From Streptomyces sp. CoH27 (GTDB taxonomy: Bacteria > Actinomycetota > Actinomycetes > Streptomycetales > Streptomycetaceae), in the NCBI RefSeq assembly GCF_020181035.1, contig NZ_JAIQYY010000012.1, positions 258,457 to 322,456 of the forward strand: DNA of 64,000 nucleotides, written 5' to 3'. This document shows positions 32,728 through 41,386 of this stretch, piece after piece. A program made the translations under genes and the position numbers. Numbering within the stretch: position 1 is the first letter of the stretch; each line of letters begins with the position of its first letter. A model generated the notes under the pieces. The model was not told the origin of the DNA. It saw only the letters and a program-made list of their open reading frames with translations, and ran no database searches.

Positions 32728-34338
32728 GTGGAGGACCTGGTCATCCGGGACGCCGACGTCGTGGACGGCAGCGGCGAGGCGTCGTACCGGGCCGATGTGG
32801 TGATCGACGGCGGCCGGATCGTCTCGATCGTCAAGGAGGCCGCCGCGGCCGGCTGCCAGCGCCCGCGCGCCATGCGGGAGCTGGACGCGGAGGGCCTGGT
32901 CCTCTCCCCCGGCTTCATCGACATGCACGCCCACTCCGACCTCGCCCTGCTGCGCGACCCCGACCACAGCGCCAAGGCCGCGCAGGGGGTCACGCTGGAG
33001 GTCCTCGGCCAGGACGGGTTGTCGTACGCGCCGGTGGACGACCGCACCCTGGAGGAGGTGCGGCGGGCGATCACCGGGTGGAACGGGTACGGCGACGACA
33101 TCGAGTTCGACTGGCGCTCGGTCGGCGCGTACCTGGACCGGCTGGACCGGGGCATCGCCGTGAACGCCGCGTATCTGATCCCGCAGGGCACGGTCCGCGC
33201 GCTCGCCGTCGGCTGGGAGGACCGCGCGGCCACCTCCGAAGAGCTGGACCGCATGCGGCGGTTGGTGGCCGAGGGCATGGAGCAGGGTGCGGTCGGGATG
33301 TCCTCCGGGCTCACCTACACCCCCGGCATGTACGCTCCGGACGCCGAACTGACCGAGCTGTGCCGGGTGGTGGCGTCGTACGACGGCTACTACTGCCCGC
33401 ACCACCGCTCCTACGGCGCCGGCGCCCTGGCGGCGTACGCCGAGATGGTGGAGCTCGCGCGGGAGGCGGGCTGTCCGCTGCATCTGGCGCACGCGACGAT
33501 GAACTTCGGGGTGAACAAGGGCCGGGCGCCGGAGCTGCTCGCCCTGCTCGACCAGGCCCTCGACGCCGGCGCGGACATCACGCTGGACACCTACCCCTAC
33601 ACCCCCGGCTCCACCACGCTGGCCGCGCTGCTGCCGAGCTGGGCGAGCGCGGGCGGACCGCGGGAGATCCTGGCCCGGCTGGGCGACCCGGAGACGGCCG
33701 AGCGGATCCGGCACGGCCTGGAGGTGACCGGCTCGGACGGCTGCCACGGGGTGCCGGTGGAGTGGGAGACGATCGAGATCTCGGGCGTCGCCGACCCGGC
33801 GCTGGGCGCGTACGTGGGCCGTACGGTCCGGGAGGCGGCGCGGCTGCGGGGCGAGGCGCCGTGGCAGACGGCCCGCGAGCTGCTGCTGGCGGACGGGCTC
33901 GGTACGACGATCCTCCAGCACGTCGGGCACGAGGAGAACGTCCGCGCGATCATGCGGCACCGCGCCCACACCGGCGGCTCGGACGGCATCCTGCGGGGCG
34001 CCAAGCCGCACCCGCGCGCGTACGGCACGTTCCCGCGCTATCTCGGCCACTACGTACGGGAGTTGGGGGTGCTGACCCTGGAGGAATGCGTCGCACACCT
34101 CACCTCCCGGCCCGCGGCCCGGCTGAGGCTGCCGGACCGCGGGCTGGTGCGCGAGGGCTACCGGGCCGACCTGGTGCTCTTCGACCCGGAGACGGTGGCG
34201 CCGGGCGCGACGTTCGCCGAGCCCCGCAGGCTTCCGACCGGGATCCCGTACGTCTTCGTCGACGGCCGGTTCGTCATCGAGGACGGGAAGCGGACGGATG
34301 TGCTCGCGGGGCGGGCGGTGCGTCGCACCCCCGTCTGA
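32728..34338 (+). CDS. N-acyl-D-amino-acid deacylase (amidohydrolase)
   Basis: A 536-residue amidohydrolase from GTG with a GGGAG ribosome site. The metal motif is GFIDMHAHSD (HxH), with further conserved stretches LEVLGQDGLSYAP, CPLHLAHATMNFG and GSDGILRGAKPHPRAYGTFPR, a D-aminoacylase pattern. It releases a D-amino acid from its N-acyl form. It ends 20 bases before the convergent protease gene. Confidence 0.9.
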   Translation: MEDLVIRDADVVDGSGEASYRADVVIDGGRIVSIVKEAAAAGCQRPRAMRELDAEGLVLSPGFIDMHAHSDLALLRDPDHSAKAAQGVTLEVLGQDGLSYAPVDDRTLEEVRRAITGWNGYGDDIEFDWRSVGAYLDRLDRGIAVNAAYLIPQGTVRALAVGWEDRAATSEELDRMRRLVAEGMEQGAVGMSSGLTYTPGMYAPDAELTELCRVVASYDGYYCPHHRSYGAGALAAYAEMVELAREAGCPLHLAHATMNFGVNKGRAPELLALLDQALDAGADITLDTYPYTPGSTTLAALLPSWASAGGPREILARLGDPETAERIRHGLEVTGSDGCHGVPVEWETIEISGVADPALGAYVGRTVREAARLRGEAPWQTARELLLADGLGTTILQHVGHEENVRAIMRHRAHTGGSDGILRGAKPHPRAYGTFPRYLGHYVRELGVLTLEECVAHLTSRPAARLRLPDRGLVREGYRADLVLFDPETVAPGATFAEPRRLPTGIPYVFVDGRFVIEDGKRTDVLAGRAVRRTPV

Positions 34339-34358
34339 CCGCTCTTACGGCGTGAGGC

Positions 34359-35219
34359 TCACGGCTTGGGCAGGGTGCAGCCGGACGCGCTGAGGTTCAG
34401 CTTGTTGCCGGTGGTGAAGCAGGCCGGGATGATGTACGTCTCCTCGGCGTAGTTGATGCCCTGGCGGACGGTGACGTTGCCGTTCTCGTCCACCTCGCAG
34501 GGGTTGTTCTCGGTGCAGCTCTCGCCGTCCTCGTTGCCGGTGTTGTTGACGGCCACGACCTTGCCGGTGGCGGTGTCGATCACCGGGGAGCCGGAGGTGC
34601 CGCCGATGGTGTTGCAGGCGGAGGTGTAGCGGACGGAGTCCTTCCAGGTCCAGTCGCCCTCCTGAAGCCGGTACACGAAGCCGTCGATGGAGCAGCTGTA
34701 GACGGTCTTCCAGTAGCCGGAGACGACCTTGATGGCGGTGCCGGACGTCGGGTGGGTGTCCTGCACGGTGAGCGGGCTGATGCCGTAGTTGCTCTTGATC
34801 GCCGCGTACGTGGTGGTCGTGCGGTAGATCGTGATGTCCGTGTCCGTCATGGTCGAGTACACGACCTGGTTGGCGCGGAGGGTGGCGACCTTGGTGCCGG
34901 CGGAGTTCAGCAAACCGAAGGTACGGCTGGAGGACTGGCCGGTGATGACCTCACCGGGTTGCGGGAAGCCGGTCTCCAGGCAGTGGCCGTTGGTCAGCAC
35001 GAGCGCCGGGTCGGTGTCCGCGGAGTTGGGGAAGCGGATGACCGAGCCGGAGCAGTTGCTGAGCGAGACGGTGCCGGCGAAGTCGACGGTGACTGCGGCG
35101 GGCTTGGCGGTGTGCGGTGCGGCGGTGTGCGGTGTGGAGTGCGGTGCGGCCACCGCCGGGGTCGCGCCCAGTGCGGCCAGAGCCACGGAGGAGAGCACGG
35201 CAAGGAGAGGCTTGTTCAT
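34359..35219 (-). CDS. secreted S1-type serine protease
   Basis: A 286-residue protein; ATG 35219 has GAGGGGA upstream. A signal peptide is followed by a short His/Pro/Thr-rich stretch. The triad is readable: His in LTNGHC, Asp in TDTDITIY, Ser in IGGTSGSPV. Cysteines are paired (NCSGS with GHC, SACN with CTEN), so it acts outside the cell. The substrate is unknown. Confidence 0.85.
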   Translation of the reverse strand: MNKPLLAVLSSVALAALGATPAVAAPHSTPHTAAPHTAKPAAVTVDFAGTVSLSNCSGSVIRFPNSADTDPALVLTNGHCLETGFPQPGEVITGQSSSRTFGLLNSAGTKVATLRANQVVYSTMTDTDITIYRTTTTYAAIKSNYGISPLTVQDTHPTSGTAIKVVSGYWKTVYSCSIDGFVYRLQEGDWTWKDSVRYTSACNTIGGTSGSPVIDTATGKVVAVNNTGNEDGESCTENNPCEVDENGNVTVRQGINYAEETYIIPACFTTGNKLNLSASGCTLPKP

Positions 35220-35363
35220 GTGGGGGTCCCCTCTGACGACGTGGGCGACCGGAGATCTTCCGGTCGCCCTCACGCTTGTCATGCGCATTCTCAAGGCGAG
35301 AGAGGGGTGTGAACAAGAAGGCGGGGCGGGCCGTAGGGGTTTCCCTGTGTGGAGGAGCCTCGC

Positions 35364-36227
35364 TCAGTGGCGAGTCCGTCCCACGCCGTGACCACGGCCC
35401 CGGCCCCCGGGTGTGCCCGACGTGGAGGCCGTCGGGCTGGGCGTCGATGTCGTGGGTGCGGGTGCGGGTGTGCCCGGCGTCATGGCGGAGGGTGAGACGG
35501 TCGGGGCGCCCGGCGTCCGCGACTGGCGTGCGCCGGATGCCGGGGAGGTGGCCGAGGCGGATCCGCCGGCCGCCGGCGAGGCGGGGCCGGACGGGGAGCC
35601 GGTGTCCGCGCGGGGGTTCGCCACGGCGGAGTCGTCCACGGCCACGTGTCCGCCGCCGGCAGGGCTGGACCCGTCCTCAGCCGGGGAGTCCGAGCCGCCC
35701 GCGAGTGCCGTGATCACCGCGACCGCACCGGCCACCCCCAGCGCCCCGGCGACGACCGCCACCCGCCGGCGGCCACCCGTACGCCGCTCGGCACGCCGTC
35801 GTTCAGCACGACGGCGCTCGGCACGCCCCTCCCCCGGTCCACGGCCCGATCCCTGACCCGGCCCCTCACCAGACCCCTGCCCCGGCCCCGGACCCAGCCC
35901 CTGGCCCGGGCCCGACCCATGACCAAACCCATGACCAAACCCATGTCCCGATCCCCGACTCGGTCCCTGACCCGGTCCCTGACCCGGCCCCGGTCCGTCG
36001 ACCGGCTCCAGCGGCTCGGTCGGGTCGGTCACCGGGGGCAGTTCGCGGGTCTCGTCGTAGGCGTTCTGCCAGCCATGGGCGGCGGCGGGATCGGCGTACT
36101 CCTCGTACGCCGGGGCCGGGGCCTGCGGGAGGTAGACGTTCGGCTGCGCGGGGGGTCGTTCCCAGGGCACACCGGCAGGTCCCTGTGCACCGTACGCCCC
36201 CGCCTCGCCCTCACGTTCGGTGGACAT
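35364..36227 (-). CDS. membrane protein with Gly/His/Pro low-complexity region
   Basis: About 287 residues from ATG. N-terminal: Pro/Gln-rich (PNVYLPQAPAPAYEEYADPA). Middle (about 80-140): Gly/Gln/Pro/His repeats such as GPGQGPGQG and GHGFGHGFGHG, then an Arg-rich segment RAERRRAERRRAERR. One membrane helix follows (VAVVAGALGVAGAVAVITALAG), then a Ser/Thr/Pro-rich outer part. It resembles Streptomyces membrane-anchored proteins of unknown function; no named domain. Confidence 0.7.
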   Translation of the reverse strand: MSTEREGEAGAYGAQGPAGVPWERPPAQPNVYLPQAPAPAYEEYADPAAAHGWQNAYDETRELPPVTDPTEPLEPVDGPGPGQGPGQGPSRGSGHGFGHGFGHGSGPGQGLGPGPGQGSGEGPGQGSGRGPGEGRAERRRAERRRAERRTGGRRRVAVVAGALGVAGAVAVITALAGGSDSPAEDGSSPAGGGHVAVDDSAVANPRADTGSPSGPASPAAGGSASATSPASGARQSRTPGAPTVSPSAMTPGTPAPAPTTSTPSPTASTSGTPGGRGRGHGVGRTRH

Positions 36228-36352
36228 GACGCCGGATTCTAGGGACGCAAGTGACCCCGGAGACAGCCATCGGCGAAATCCGGGCAAACCTCCGCGTCCC
36301 ACGTGGTGGAAAACACGACCCAAGAGGCGTGCACCGGCCGTAAGCTCACGAC

Positions 36353-37564
36353 ATGCAGGTGATCCAGTCGACCAAGCTCGCCAACGTCTGTTACGAGATC
36401 CGGGGACCGGTGCTCCAGGAGGCGATGCGGCTGGAGGCGGCCGGTCACCGCATCCTCAAGCTGAACACCGGCAACCCCGCCGCCTTCGGTTTCGAGTGCC
36501 CCCCGGAAATCCTGGAGGACATCCTCCGGAACGTCTCGACGGCGCACGGCTACGGCGACGCCAAGGGCCTGCTGGCCGCCCGGCGCGCGGTCGTCATGCA
36601 CAACCAGACCCTCGGCATCGAGACGGACGTCGAGCACGTCTTCATCGGCAACGGCGTCTCCGAGCTGATCGTGATGGCCATGCAGGGCCTGCTGGACGAC
36701 GGCGACGAGGTCCTCGTACCGGCGCCGGACTACCCGCTGTGGACCGCCGCCGTCTCCCTCGCCGGCGGCACCGCCGTCCATTACCGCTGCGACGAGCAGG
36801 CGGACTGGACGCCCGACCTCGCCGACATCGAGCGCAAGGTCACGGACCGCACCAAGGCGATCGTGATCATCAACCCGAACAACCCGACGGGCGCGGTCTA
36901 CGACGAGCCGGTGCTCAAGGGGCTGACGGACATCGCCCGGCGGCACAATCTGCTGGTCTGCTCCGACGAGATCTACGACAAGATCCTCTACGACGGCGCC
37001 ACGCACACCCCGACCGCGAAGGTCGCCCCCGATCTGCTCACCCTCACCTTCAACGGCATGTCGAAGGCGTACCGGGTGGCCGGGTACCGGGTGGGCTGGA
37101 TGTCGATCTCCGGCCCGCGCGCCCACGCCGACTCCTACATCGAGGGCCTGACGATCCTGGCGAACATGCGGCTGTGCGCCAACATGCCGGGACAGCACGG
37201 GGTCGTCGCCGCGCTCAGCGGACGCCAGTCGATCAACGACCTCGTACTGCCGGGCGGCCGGCTGAAGGAGCAGCTGGACACCGCGTACGACCTGCTGACG
37301 CAGATCCCGGGCGTGAGCTGTGTACGGCCGAAGGGCGCGCTGTATCTCTTCCCGCGCCTCGACCCCCAGGTCTTCAAGATCAAGGACGACCGGCGGATGG
37401 TCCTGGACCTGCTGCGCCAGGAAAAGATCATGGTCGTGCAGGGGACGGGCTTCAACTGGCCCGAGCCCGATCACTTCCGGGTGGTGACCCTGCCGACGGT
37501 CGGCGACCTGAAGGACGCGATCACCCGGATCGGGAACTTCCTGGACGGCTACAGCCAGGCGTAG
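36353..37564 (+). CDS. PLP aminotransferase, AlaA-like (alanine/glutamate-pyruvate type)
   Basis: A 403-residue class I aminotransferase. Motifs: GYGDAKGLLAAR, NPNNPTGAVYD, SDEIYDKILYDG and the PLP-lysine NGMSKAYRVAGYRVGW. The N-terminus MQVIQSTKLANVCYEIRGPVL matches the AlaA group (alanine synthesis from pyruvate with glutamate). It stands alone, and a new gene starts about 85 bases after it. Confidence 0.9.
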   Translation: MQVIQSTKLANVCYEIRGPVLQEAMRLEAAGHRILKLNTGNPAAFGFECPPEILEDILRNVSTAHGYGDAKGLLAARRAVVMHNQTLGIETDVEHVFIGNGVSELIVMAMQGLLDDGDEVLVPAPDYPLWTAAVSLAGGTAVHYRCDEQADWTPDLADIERKVTDRTKAIVIINPNNPTGAVYDEPVLKGLTDIARRHNLLVCSDEIYDKILYDGATHTPTAKVAPDLLTLTFNGMSKAYRVAGYRVGWMSISGPRAHADSYIEGLTILANMRLCANMPGQHGVVAALSGRQSINDLVLPGGRLKEQLDTAYDLLTQIPGVSCVRPKGALYLFPRLDPQVFKIKDDRRMVLDLLRQEKIMVVQGTGFNWPEPDHFRVVTLPTVGDLKDAITRIGNFLDGYSQA

Positions 37565-37614
37565 GACCGATCGCGATCCGTGAACAGGCTCAACTTTAGA
37601 CGAAATCTAAGCTA

Positions 37615-37648
37615 GGATGGCCTCCTGTCAGAGCACAGGAGGCCATCC
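37615..37648 (+). promoter_or_regulatory. 14-bp perfect hairpin covering ribosome binding site
   Basis: GGATGGCCTCCTGT and ACAGGAGGCCATCC pair perfectly around a CAGAGC loop. The right arm carries AGGAGG, the ribosome site for the ATG at 37650, so folding would block initiation. A TAGGAT hexamer at 37613 is a possible -10 box, in which case only part of the left arm would be transcribed; either a DNA operator or an RNA switch is possible. Confidence 0.65.
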
Positions 37649-37649
37649 C

Positions 37650-38069
37650 ATGTACGAGCCGATCCGCACCAAGTCGGTCCACAGCACGATGGCCGACGCC
37701 TCCTCCGATTTTCCCCACAGGTCGCGCGAGGAGGAGCTGGACATCCAGCTCGCCGGTCACCTCGCCGCGCTGCTGGCCGTGACCGACGAGTTGCGTGAGC
37801 TGACTCCGTCGGCCGACCTGGACGACGCGGCCGAGCGGCTCGCCGAGCAGGTGTCCCGGCTCCGGGGCGGACGCGCCCCGCTGCGGGCGACGCCGTCCGC
37901 CGGTGCCGACCCCGCCGCCCTGCACCGGCGTGCGCACACCCTCGCGGGCCGGGCGCTCGTGGTCGCCGCGTCGCGCGCCGACACGGCGGCGGCGATCCTC
38001 ACGGCGGAGCGGATGGACGCCCACAGCTCCGCGCCGGCCGACCCGAAAGAGCTGAGCGCCTCCCACTGA
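37650..38069 (+). CDS. hypothetical helical protein under hairpin control
   Basis: A 139-residue protein (MYEPIRTKSVHSTMADASSD). It is Ala/Leu/Glu-rich and helical, with ADLDDAAERLAEQVSRL and AAALHRRAHTLAGRALVVAA-like heptad patterns, no membrane helix. No domain recognised. The start is fixed by AGGAGG 8 bases before the ATG, inside the hairpin. Confidence 0.75.
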   Translation: MYEPIRTKSVHSTMADASSDFPHRSREEELDIQLAGHLAALLAVTDELRELTPSADLDDAAERLAEQVSRLRGGRAPLRATPSAGADPAALHRRAHTLAGRALVVAASRADTAAAILTAERMDAHSSAPADPKELSASH

Positions 38070-38198
38070 CCCCGTCCCGGGGTCCCCCGATCGGCCCCGG
38101 TCCGCGTGCACCCGCAGCGACGCGCGGACCGGGAGCCACACACTGCGTCGGCTTCGGCCGACGGTGCCTTTCGCCGTAGGGGCTTGTGTCGTCTCGCG
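38070..38198. other. intergenic stretch after 37650 gene
   Basis: No gene. The stretch from 38070 contains a CCCCGTCCCGGGG-type inverted repeat just after the stop (38071 on) that may act as terminator of the small gene. Confidence 0.4.
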
Positions 38199-38276
38199 GG
38201 TGCCGGTTCGTTGTGGCGTGTCGCGCCCACGCGGCGGAGCCGCACATCGATACGGCCCCGCGCCCCTTCGGGCGCG
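38199..38276. repeat. dispersed Streptomyces intergenic repeat
   Basis: GGTGCCGGTTCGTTGTGGC... GCGCCCACGCGGCGGAGCCG ... CGCGCCC CTTC GGGCGCG. From memory this ~80-base cassette, ending in a GC hairpin, is scattered in intergenic regions of many Streptomyces genomes; its role is not known to me. Not an insertion sequence. Confidence 0.7.
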
Positions 38277-38309
38277 TTGCAGTGCCGGAACCGGTATGTC
38301 ACCCGATAG

Positions 38310-38347
38310 GAAAACGGGTGCCCCGCACGCCATTGTGCGGGGCACCC
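38310..38347 (-). terminator. terminator of pckG
   Basis: GGGTGCCCCGCAC and GTGCGGGGCACCC form a perfect 13-bp stem with a 6-base loop; on the minus strand it is followed by GTTTT, so it suits an intrinsic terminator about 75 bases after the pckG stop. Confidence 0.8.
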
Positions 38348-38420
38348 GGGGTCGTTCCACGGCCGGTCGTGACGATCGCTGGTCAGGGCACGGCGACCGG
38401 CCGTGGAGTCTGGGGCGGGA

Positions 38421-40241
38421 CTAGCCGAGGCGCTCCACCAGCGCGTGGTACTGGTCCCACAGCTCCTTCGGGGTGTGGTCACCGAAGGTGTTCAGGTGCT
38501 CGGGGACCAGTGCAGCCTCCTCGCGCCAGACGTCCCTGTCGACCGTGAGCAGGAAGCCCAGGTCGGACTCGGACAGTTCGAGACCGTCGGTGTCGAGGGC
38601 CTCCTTGGTCGGCAGCACGCCGATCGGGGTCTCGACGCCCTCGGCCTTGCCGTCGAGGCGCTCCACGATCCACTTCAGGACGCGGGAGTTCTCGCCGAAG
38701 CCCGGCCAGACGAACGCGCCCTCGTCGTTCTTGCGGAACCAGTTGACGTAGTAGATCTTCGGCAGCTTGGCCGCGTCCGCGGACTTGCCGACCTTGATCC
38801 AGTGGGCCATGTAGTCGCCCATGTTGTAGCCGCAGAACGGCAGCATCGCGAACGGGTCGCGGCGCAGCTCGCCGACCTTGCCCTCGGCCGCGGCGGTCTT
38901 CTCGGAGGCCACGTTGGCGCCGAGGAACACGCCGTGGTTCCAGTCGAAGGACTCCGTCACCAGCGGAACCGCGCTCGCGCGGCGGCCGCCGAAGAGGATC
39001 GCCGAGATCGGCACGCCCTTGGGGTCCTCCCACTCGGGCGCGATGATCGGGCACTGCGAGGCGGGGACGGTGAAGCGGGCGTTGGGGTGGGCGGCCGGGG
39101 TCTCGGAGGCCGGCGTCCAGTCGTTGCCCTTCCAGTCGGTCAGATGGGCGGGGGCCTCCTCGGTCATGCCCTCCCACCACACGTCGCCGTCGTCGGTGAG
39201 GGCGACGTTGGTGAAGACCGCGTTGCCCCACAGGGTCTTCATCGCGTTGGCGTTGGTGTGCTCACCGGTGCCGGGCGCGACGCCGAAGAATCCGGCCTCG
39301 GGGTTGATCGCGTACAGGCGGCCGTCCTCGCCGAAGCGCATCCAGGCGATGTCGTCGCCGATGGTCTCCACGGTCCAGCCGGAGATCGTGGGCTCCAGCA
39401 TGGCGAGGTTGGTCTTGCCGCAGGCCGAAGGGAAGGCCGCCGCCACGTACTTCGACTCGCCCTGCGGAGGCGTGAGCTTGAGGATCAGCATGTGCTCGGC
39501 CAGCCAGCCCTCGTCACGCGCCATGACGGAGGCGATACGCAGCGCGTAGCACTTCTTGCCGAGCAGGGCGTTGCCGCCGTAGCCGGAGCCGTAGGACCAG
39601 ATCTCGCGGTCCTCGGGGAAGTGCGAGATGTACTTGGTGGAGTTGCACGGCCACGGAACGTCCTCCTGGCCCTCCTCCAGGGGGGCGCCGAGGCTGTGCA
39701 CGGCCTTCACGAAGAAGCCCTCGTCGCCGAGCTCGTCCAGGACGGCCTGGCCCATGCGCGTCATGGTGCGCATGGAGACGGCGACGTAGGCGGAGTCGGT
39801 GATCTCCACGCCGATCGCCGACAGCGAGGAGCCCAGCGGGCCCATGCAGAACGGGACGACGTACATGGTGCGGCCGCGCATGGAGCCGCGGAACAGACCC
39901 TTCTCACCGGCGAAGATCTCCCGCATCTCGGCGGGGGCCTTCCAGTGGTTGGTCGGGCCGGCGTCCTCCTCCTTCTCGGAGCAGATGAAGGTCCGGTCCT
40001 CGACGCGCGCGACGTCTGTCGGGTCGGAGGCGGCGTAGTAGGAGTGCGGGCGCTTGATCGGGTCGAGCTTCTTGAACGTCCCCTTGGCTACGAGCTCTTC
40101 GGCCAGCCGCTCGTACTCCGCCTCGGAGCCGTCGCACCAGACCACGCTGTCCGGCTGCGTCAGTTCGGCGATCTCGTTGACCCACGAGATCAGTTCCTGG
40201 TGGTTGGTGGGAACGCTGGAAGCCGAGTTGTCGCGCGCCAC
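38421..40241 (-). CDS. pckG: phosphoenolpyruvate carboxykinase (GTP)
   Basis: A 606-residue enzyme making phosphoenolpyruvate from oxaloacetate and GTP in gluconeogenesis. The phosphate-binding loop is AAFPSACGKTNLAML, with the metal/substrate site IGDDIAWMRFGEDG, and GGRRASAVPLV. The GTG start has TAGGAGCAACC upstream. Length fits the GTP-type family. The terminator lies downstream at 38310. Confidence 0.95.
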   Translation of the reverse strand: MARDNSASSVPTNHQELISWVNEIAELTQPDSVVWCDGSEAEYERLAEELVAKGTFKKLDPIKRPHSYYAASDPTDVARVEDRTFICSEKEEDAGPTNHWKAPAEMREIFAGEKGLFRGSMRGRTMYVVPFCMGPLGSSLSAIGVEITDSAYVAVSMRTMTRMGQAVLDELGDEGFFVKAVHSLGAPLEEGQEDVPWPCNSTKYISHFPEDREIWSYGSGYGGNALLGKKCYALRIASVMARDEGWLAEHMLILKLTPPQGESKYVAAAFPSACGKTNLAMLEPTISGWTVETIGDDIAWMRFGEDGRLYAINPEAGFFGVAPGTGEHTNANAMKTLWGNAVFTNVALTDDGDVWWEGMTEEAPAHLTDWKGNDWTPASETPAAHPNARFTVPASQCPIIAPEWEDPKGVPISAILFGGRRASAVPLVTESFDWNHGVFLGANVASEKTAAAEGKVGELRRDPFAMLPFCGYNMGDYMAHWIKVGKSADAAKLPKIYYVNWFRKNDEGAFVWPGFGENSRVLKWIVERLDGKAEGVETPIGVLPTKEALDTDGLELSESDLGFLLTVDRDVWREEAALVPEHLNTFGDHTPKELWDQYHALVERLG

Positions 40242-40500
40242 GGTTGCTCCTAAGTGAGGGATTTTGTCCTTGTTGCCCCGTGGGGGCTGCGACCCGGATG
40301 CTTCACGACTGATCTTGAAGTGCTCATCCGGTGCCGACCACACTCATTTGATCATCCGTCGCGAGTGCCCATCTGTCCAGGGGGAGCTACAGGTGAGCGG
40401 CGTGACGAAAACCACGGTTTCCAGGCCTGTTTGCGTTTCCTTTACGTACAGGTTTGGGTCACCTGAAGGTCTTTTTGCGTTCGAACGACCAAGACCGGCG
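40242..40500. other. intergenic region between pckG and trhA-like gene
   Basis: About 260 bases without a gene; it is less GC-rich than average (TTTGCGTTTCCTTTACGTAC). The pckG promoter (minus strand) must be here, but I cannot fix its boxes. Confidence 0.5.
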
Positions 40501-40529
40501 CTGACAAGCGACTTACGGTGCCGTAGGTA
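40501..40529 (+). promoter_or_regulatory. promoter of trhA-like gene, probably leaderless
   Basis: CTGACA (40501) and TAGGTA (40524) are 17 bases apart, and the ATG at 40540 follows 10 bases later, so transcription would start at or beside the start codon. Confidence 0.6.
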
Positions 40530-40539
40530 CCATGCGGCC

Positions 40540-41262
40540 ATGACTGCGTCCGTCCCCGACGCGCCCACGGACACGCCGGCCGACGGCCGCGGTCCCGCCG
40601 CGCTCTCCTTGCCGCAACAGGTCAAGCAGGTCAAGCCGAAGCTGCGCGGCTGGCTGCACCTCGGCATGTTCCCGGCCGTACTCGTCGCGGGCCTCGTGCT
40701 CACCGCTCTTGCCGACTCGACCAGAGGCCGCATCGCCTGCGGCATCTACGTCCTGACGGCCTGCCTGCTGTTCGGCGTCAGCGCGCTGTACCACCGGGGC
40801 AACTGGGGCCCACGGATGGACGGCCTGCTGCGCCGCCTCGACCACGCCAACATCTTCCTGATCATCGCGGGCACCTACACCCCGCTGACCCTGCTGCTCC
40901 TGCCGAGCGCGAAGGGCCAGTGGCTGCTGTGGGGGATCTGGGCCGCCGCCGCGGCCGGCATCGTCTTCCGCGTCTTCTGGGTCGGCGCCCCGCGCTGGCT
41001 CTACACGCCCTGCTACATCGCGATGGGCTGGGCGGCCGTCTTCTTCCTGCCCGACTTCCTGCGCACCGGCGGCATCGCCGTCCTGGTCCTGGTCGTCGTC
41101 GGCGGCCTGCTCTACAGCGCCGGCGGCGTGATCTACGGCATCAAGCGGCCGAACCCGTCACCGCGCTGGTTCGGCTTCCACGAGGTCTTCCACTCCTTCA
41201 CGCTGGCCGCGTTCGTCGTGCACTACGTCGGCATCTCCCTGGTGGCGTACCAGCACGCGTAA
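40540..41262 (+). CDS. hemolysin III/TrhA-type membrane protein (PAQR family)
   Basis: A 240-residue protein with seven membrane helices. Motifs: SALYHRGNW, RLDHANIFLIIAGTYTP and FHEVFHSFTLAAFVVHY, whose histidines form a metal site. The family is linked with membrane and lipid homeostasis; the enzyme activity is unsettled. No ribosome site is seen, in line with the leaderless promoter. Confidence 0.9.
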   Translation: MTASVPDAPTDTPADGRGPAALSLPQQVKQVKPKLRGWLHLGMFPAVLVAGLVLTALADSTRGRIACGIYVLTACLLFGVSALYHRGNWGPRMDGLLRRLDHANIFLIIAGTYTPLTLLLLPSAKGQWLLWGIWAAAAAGIVFRVFWVGAPRWLYTPCYIAMGWAAVFFLPDFLRTGGIAVLVLVVVGGLLYSAGGVIYGIKRPNPSPRWFGFHEVFHSFTLAAFVVHYVGISLVAYQHA

Positions 41263-41283
41263 CCCCTCGACACCCTCCCTTCC

Positions 41284-41318
41284 GGGCCACGGCATCTCGC
41301 CGTGGCCCTCTTTTCTTC
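41284..41318 (+). terminator. intrinsic terminator of trhA-like gene
   Basis: GGGCCACGGC ATCTC GCCGTGGCCC, a perfect 10-bp stem, followed by TCTTTTCTTC. Starts about 20 bases after the stop. Confidence 0.9.
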
Positions 41319-41349
41319 TGCCGATTCTTCTGCCGACAGGAGATATCGA

Positions 41350-41382
41350 TTGACAGTATCTATGTTTTGAGAGTTACTCTCA
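41350..41382 (+). promoter_or_regulatory. MFS promoter with TetR operator
   Basis: TTGACA at 41350-41355, then the palindrome TGAGAGT T ACTCTCA at 41368-41382, covering the expected -10, just before the ATG at 41387. The palindrome is of the size bound by TetR-type repressors, and the regulator is encoded after the pump gene. Confidence 0.75.
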
Positions 41383-41386
41383 TTTC

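Noticed and set aside
38199..38276. Considered as a tRNA or other structured RNA gene.
   Set aside because: No cloverleaf or anticodon arm; only a simple GC hairpin at the end.
38403..40253. A long plus-strand open frame opposite pckG.
   Set aside because: Low-complexity translation; the minus-strand frame is a complete PEP carboxykinase with catalytic motifs.
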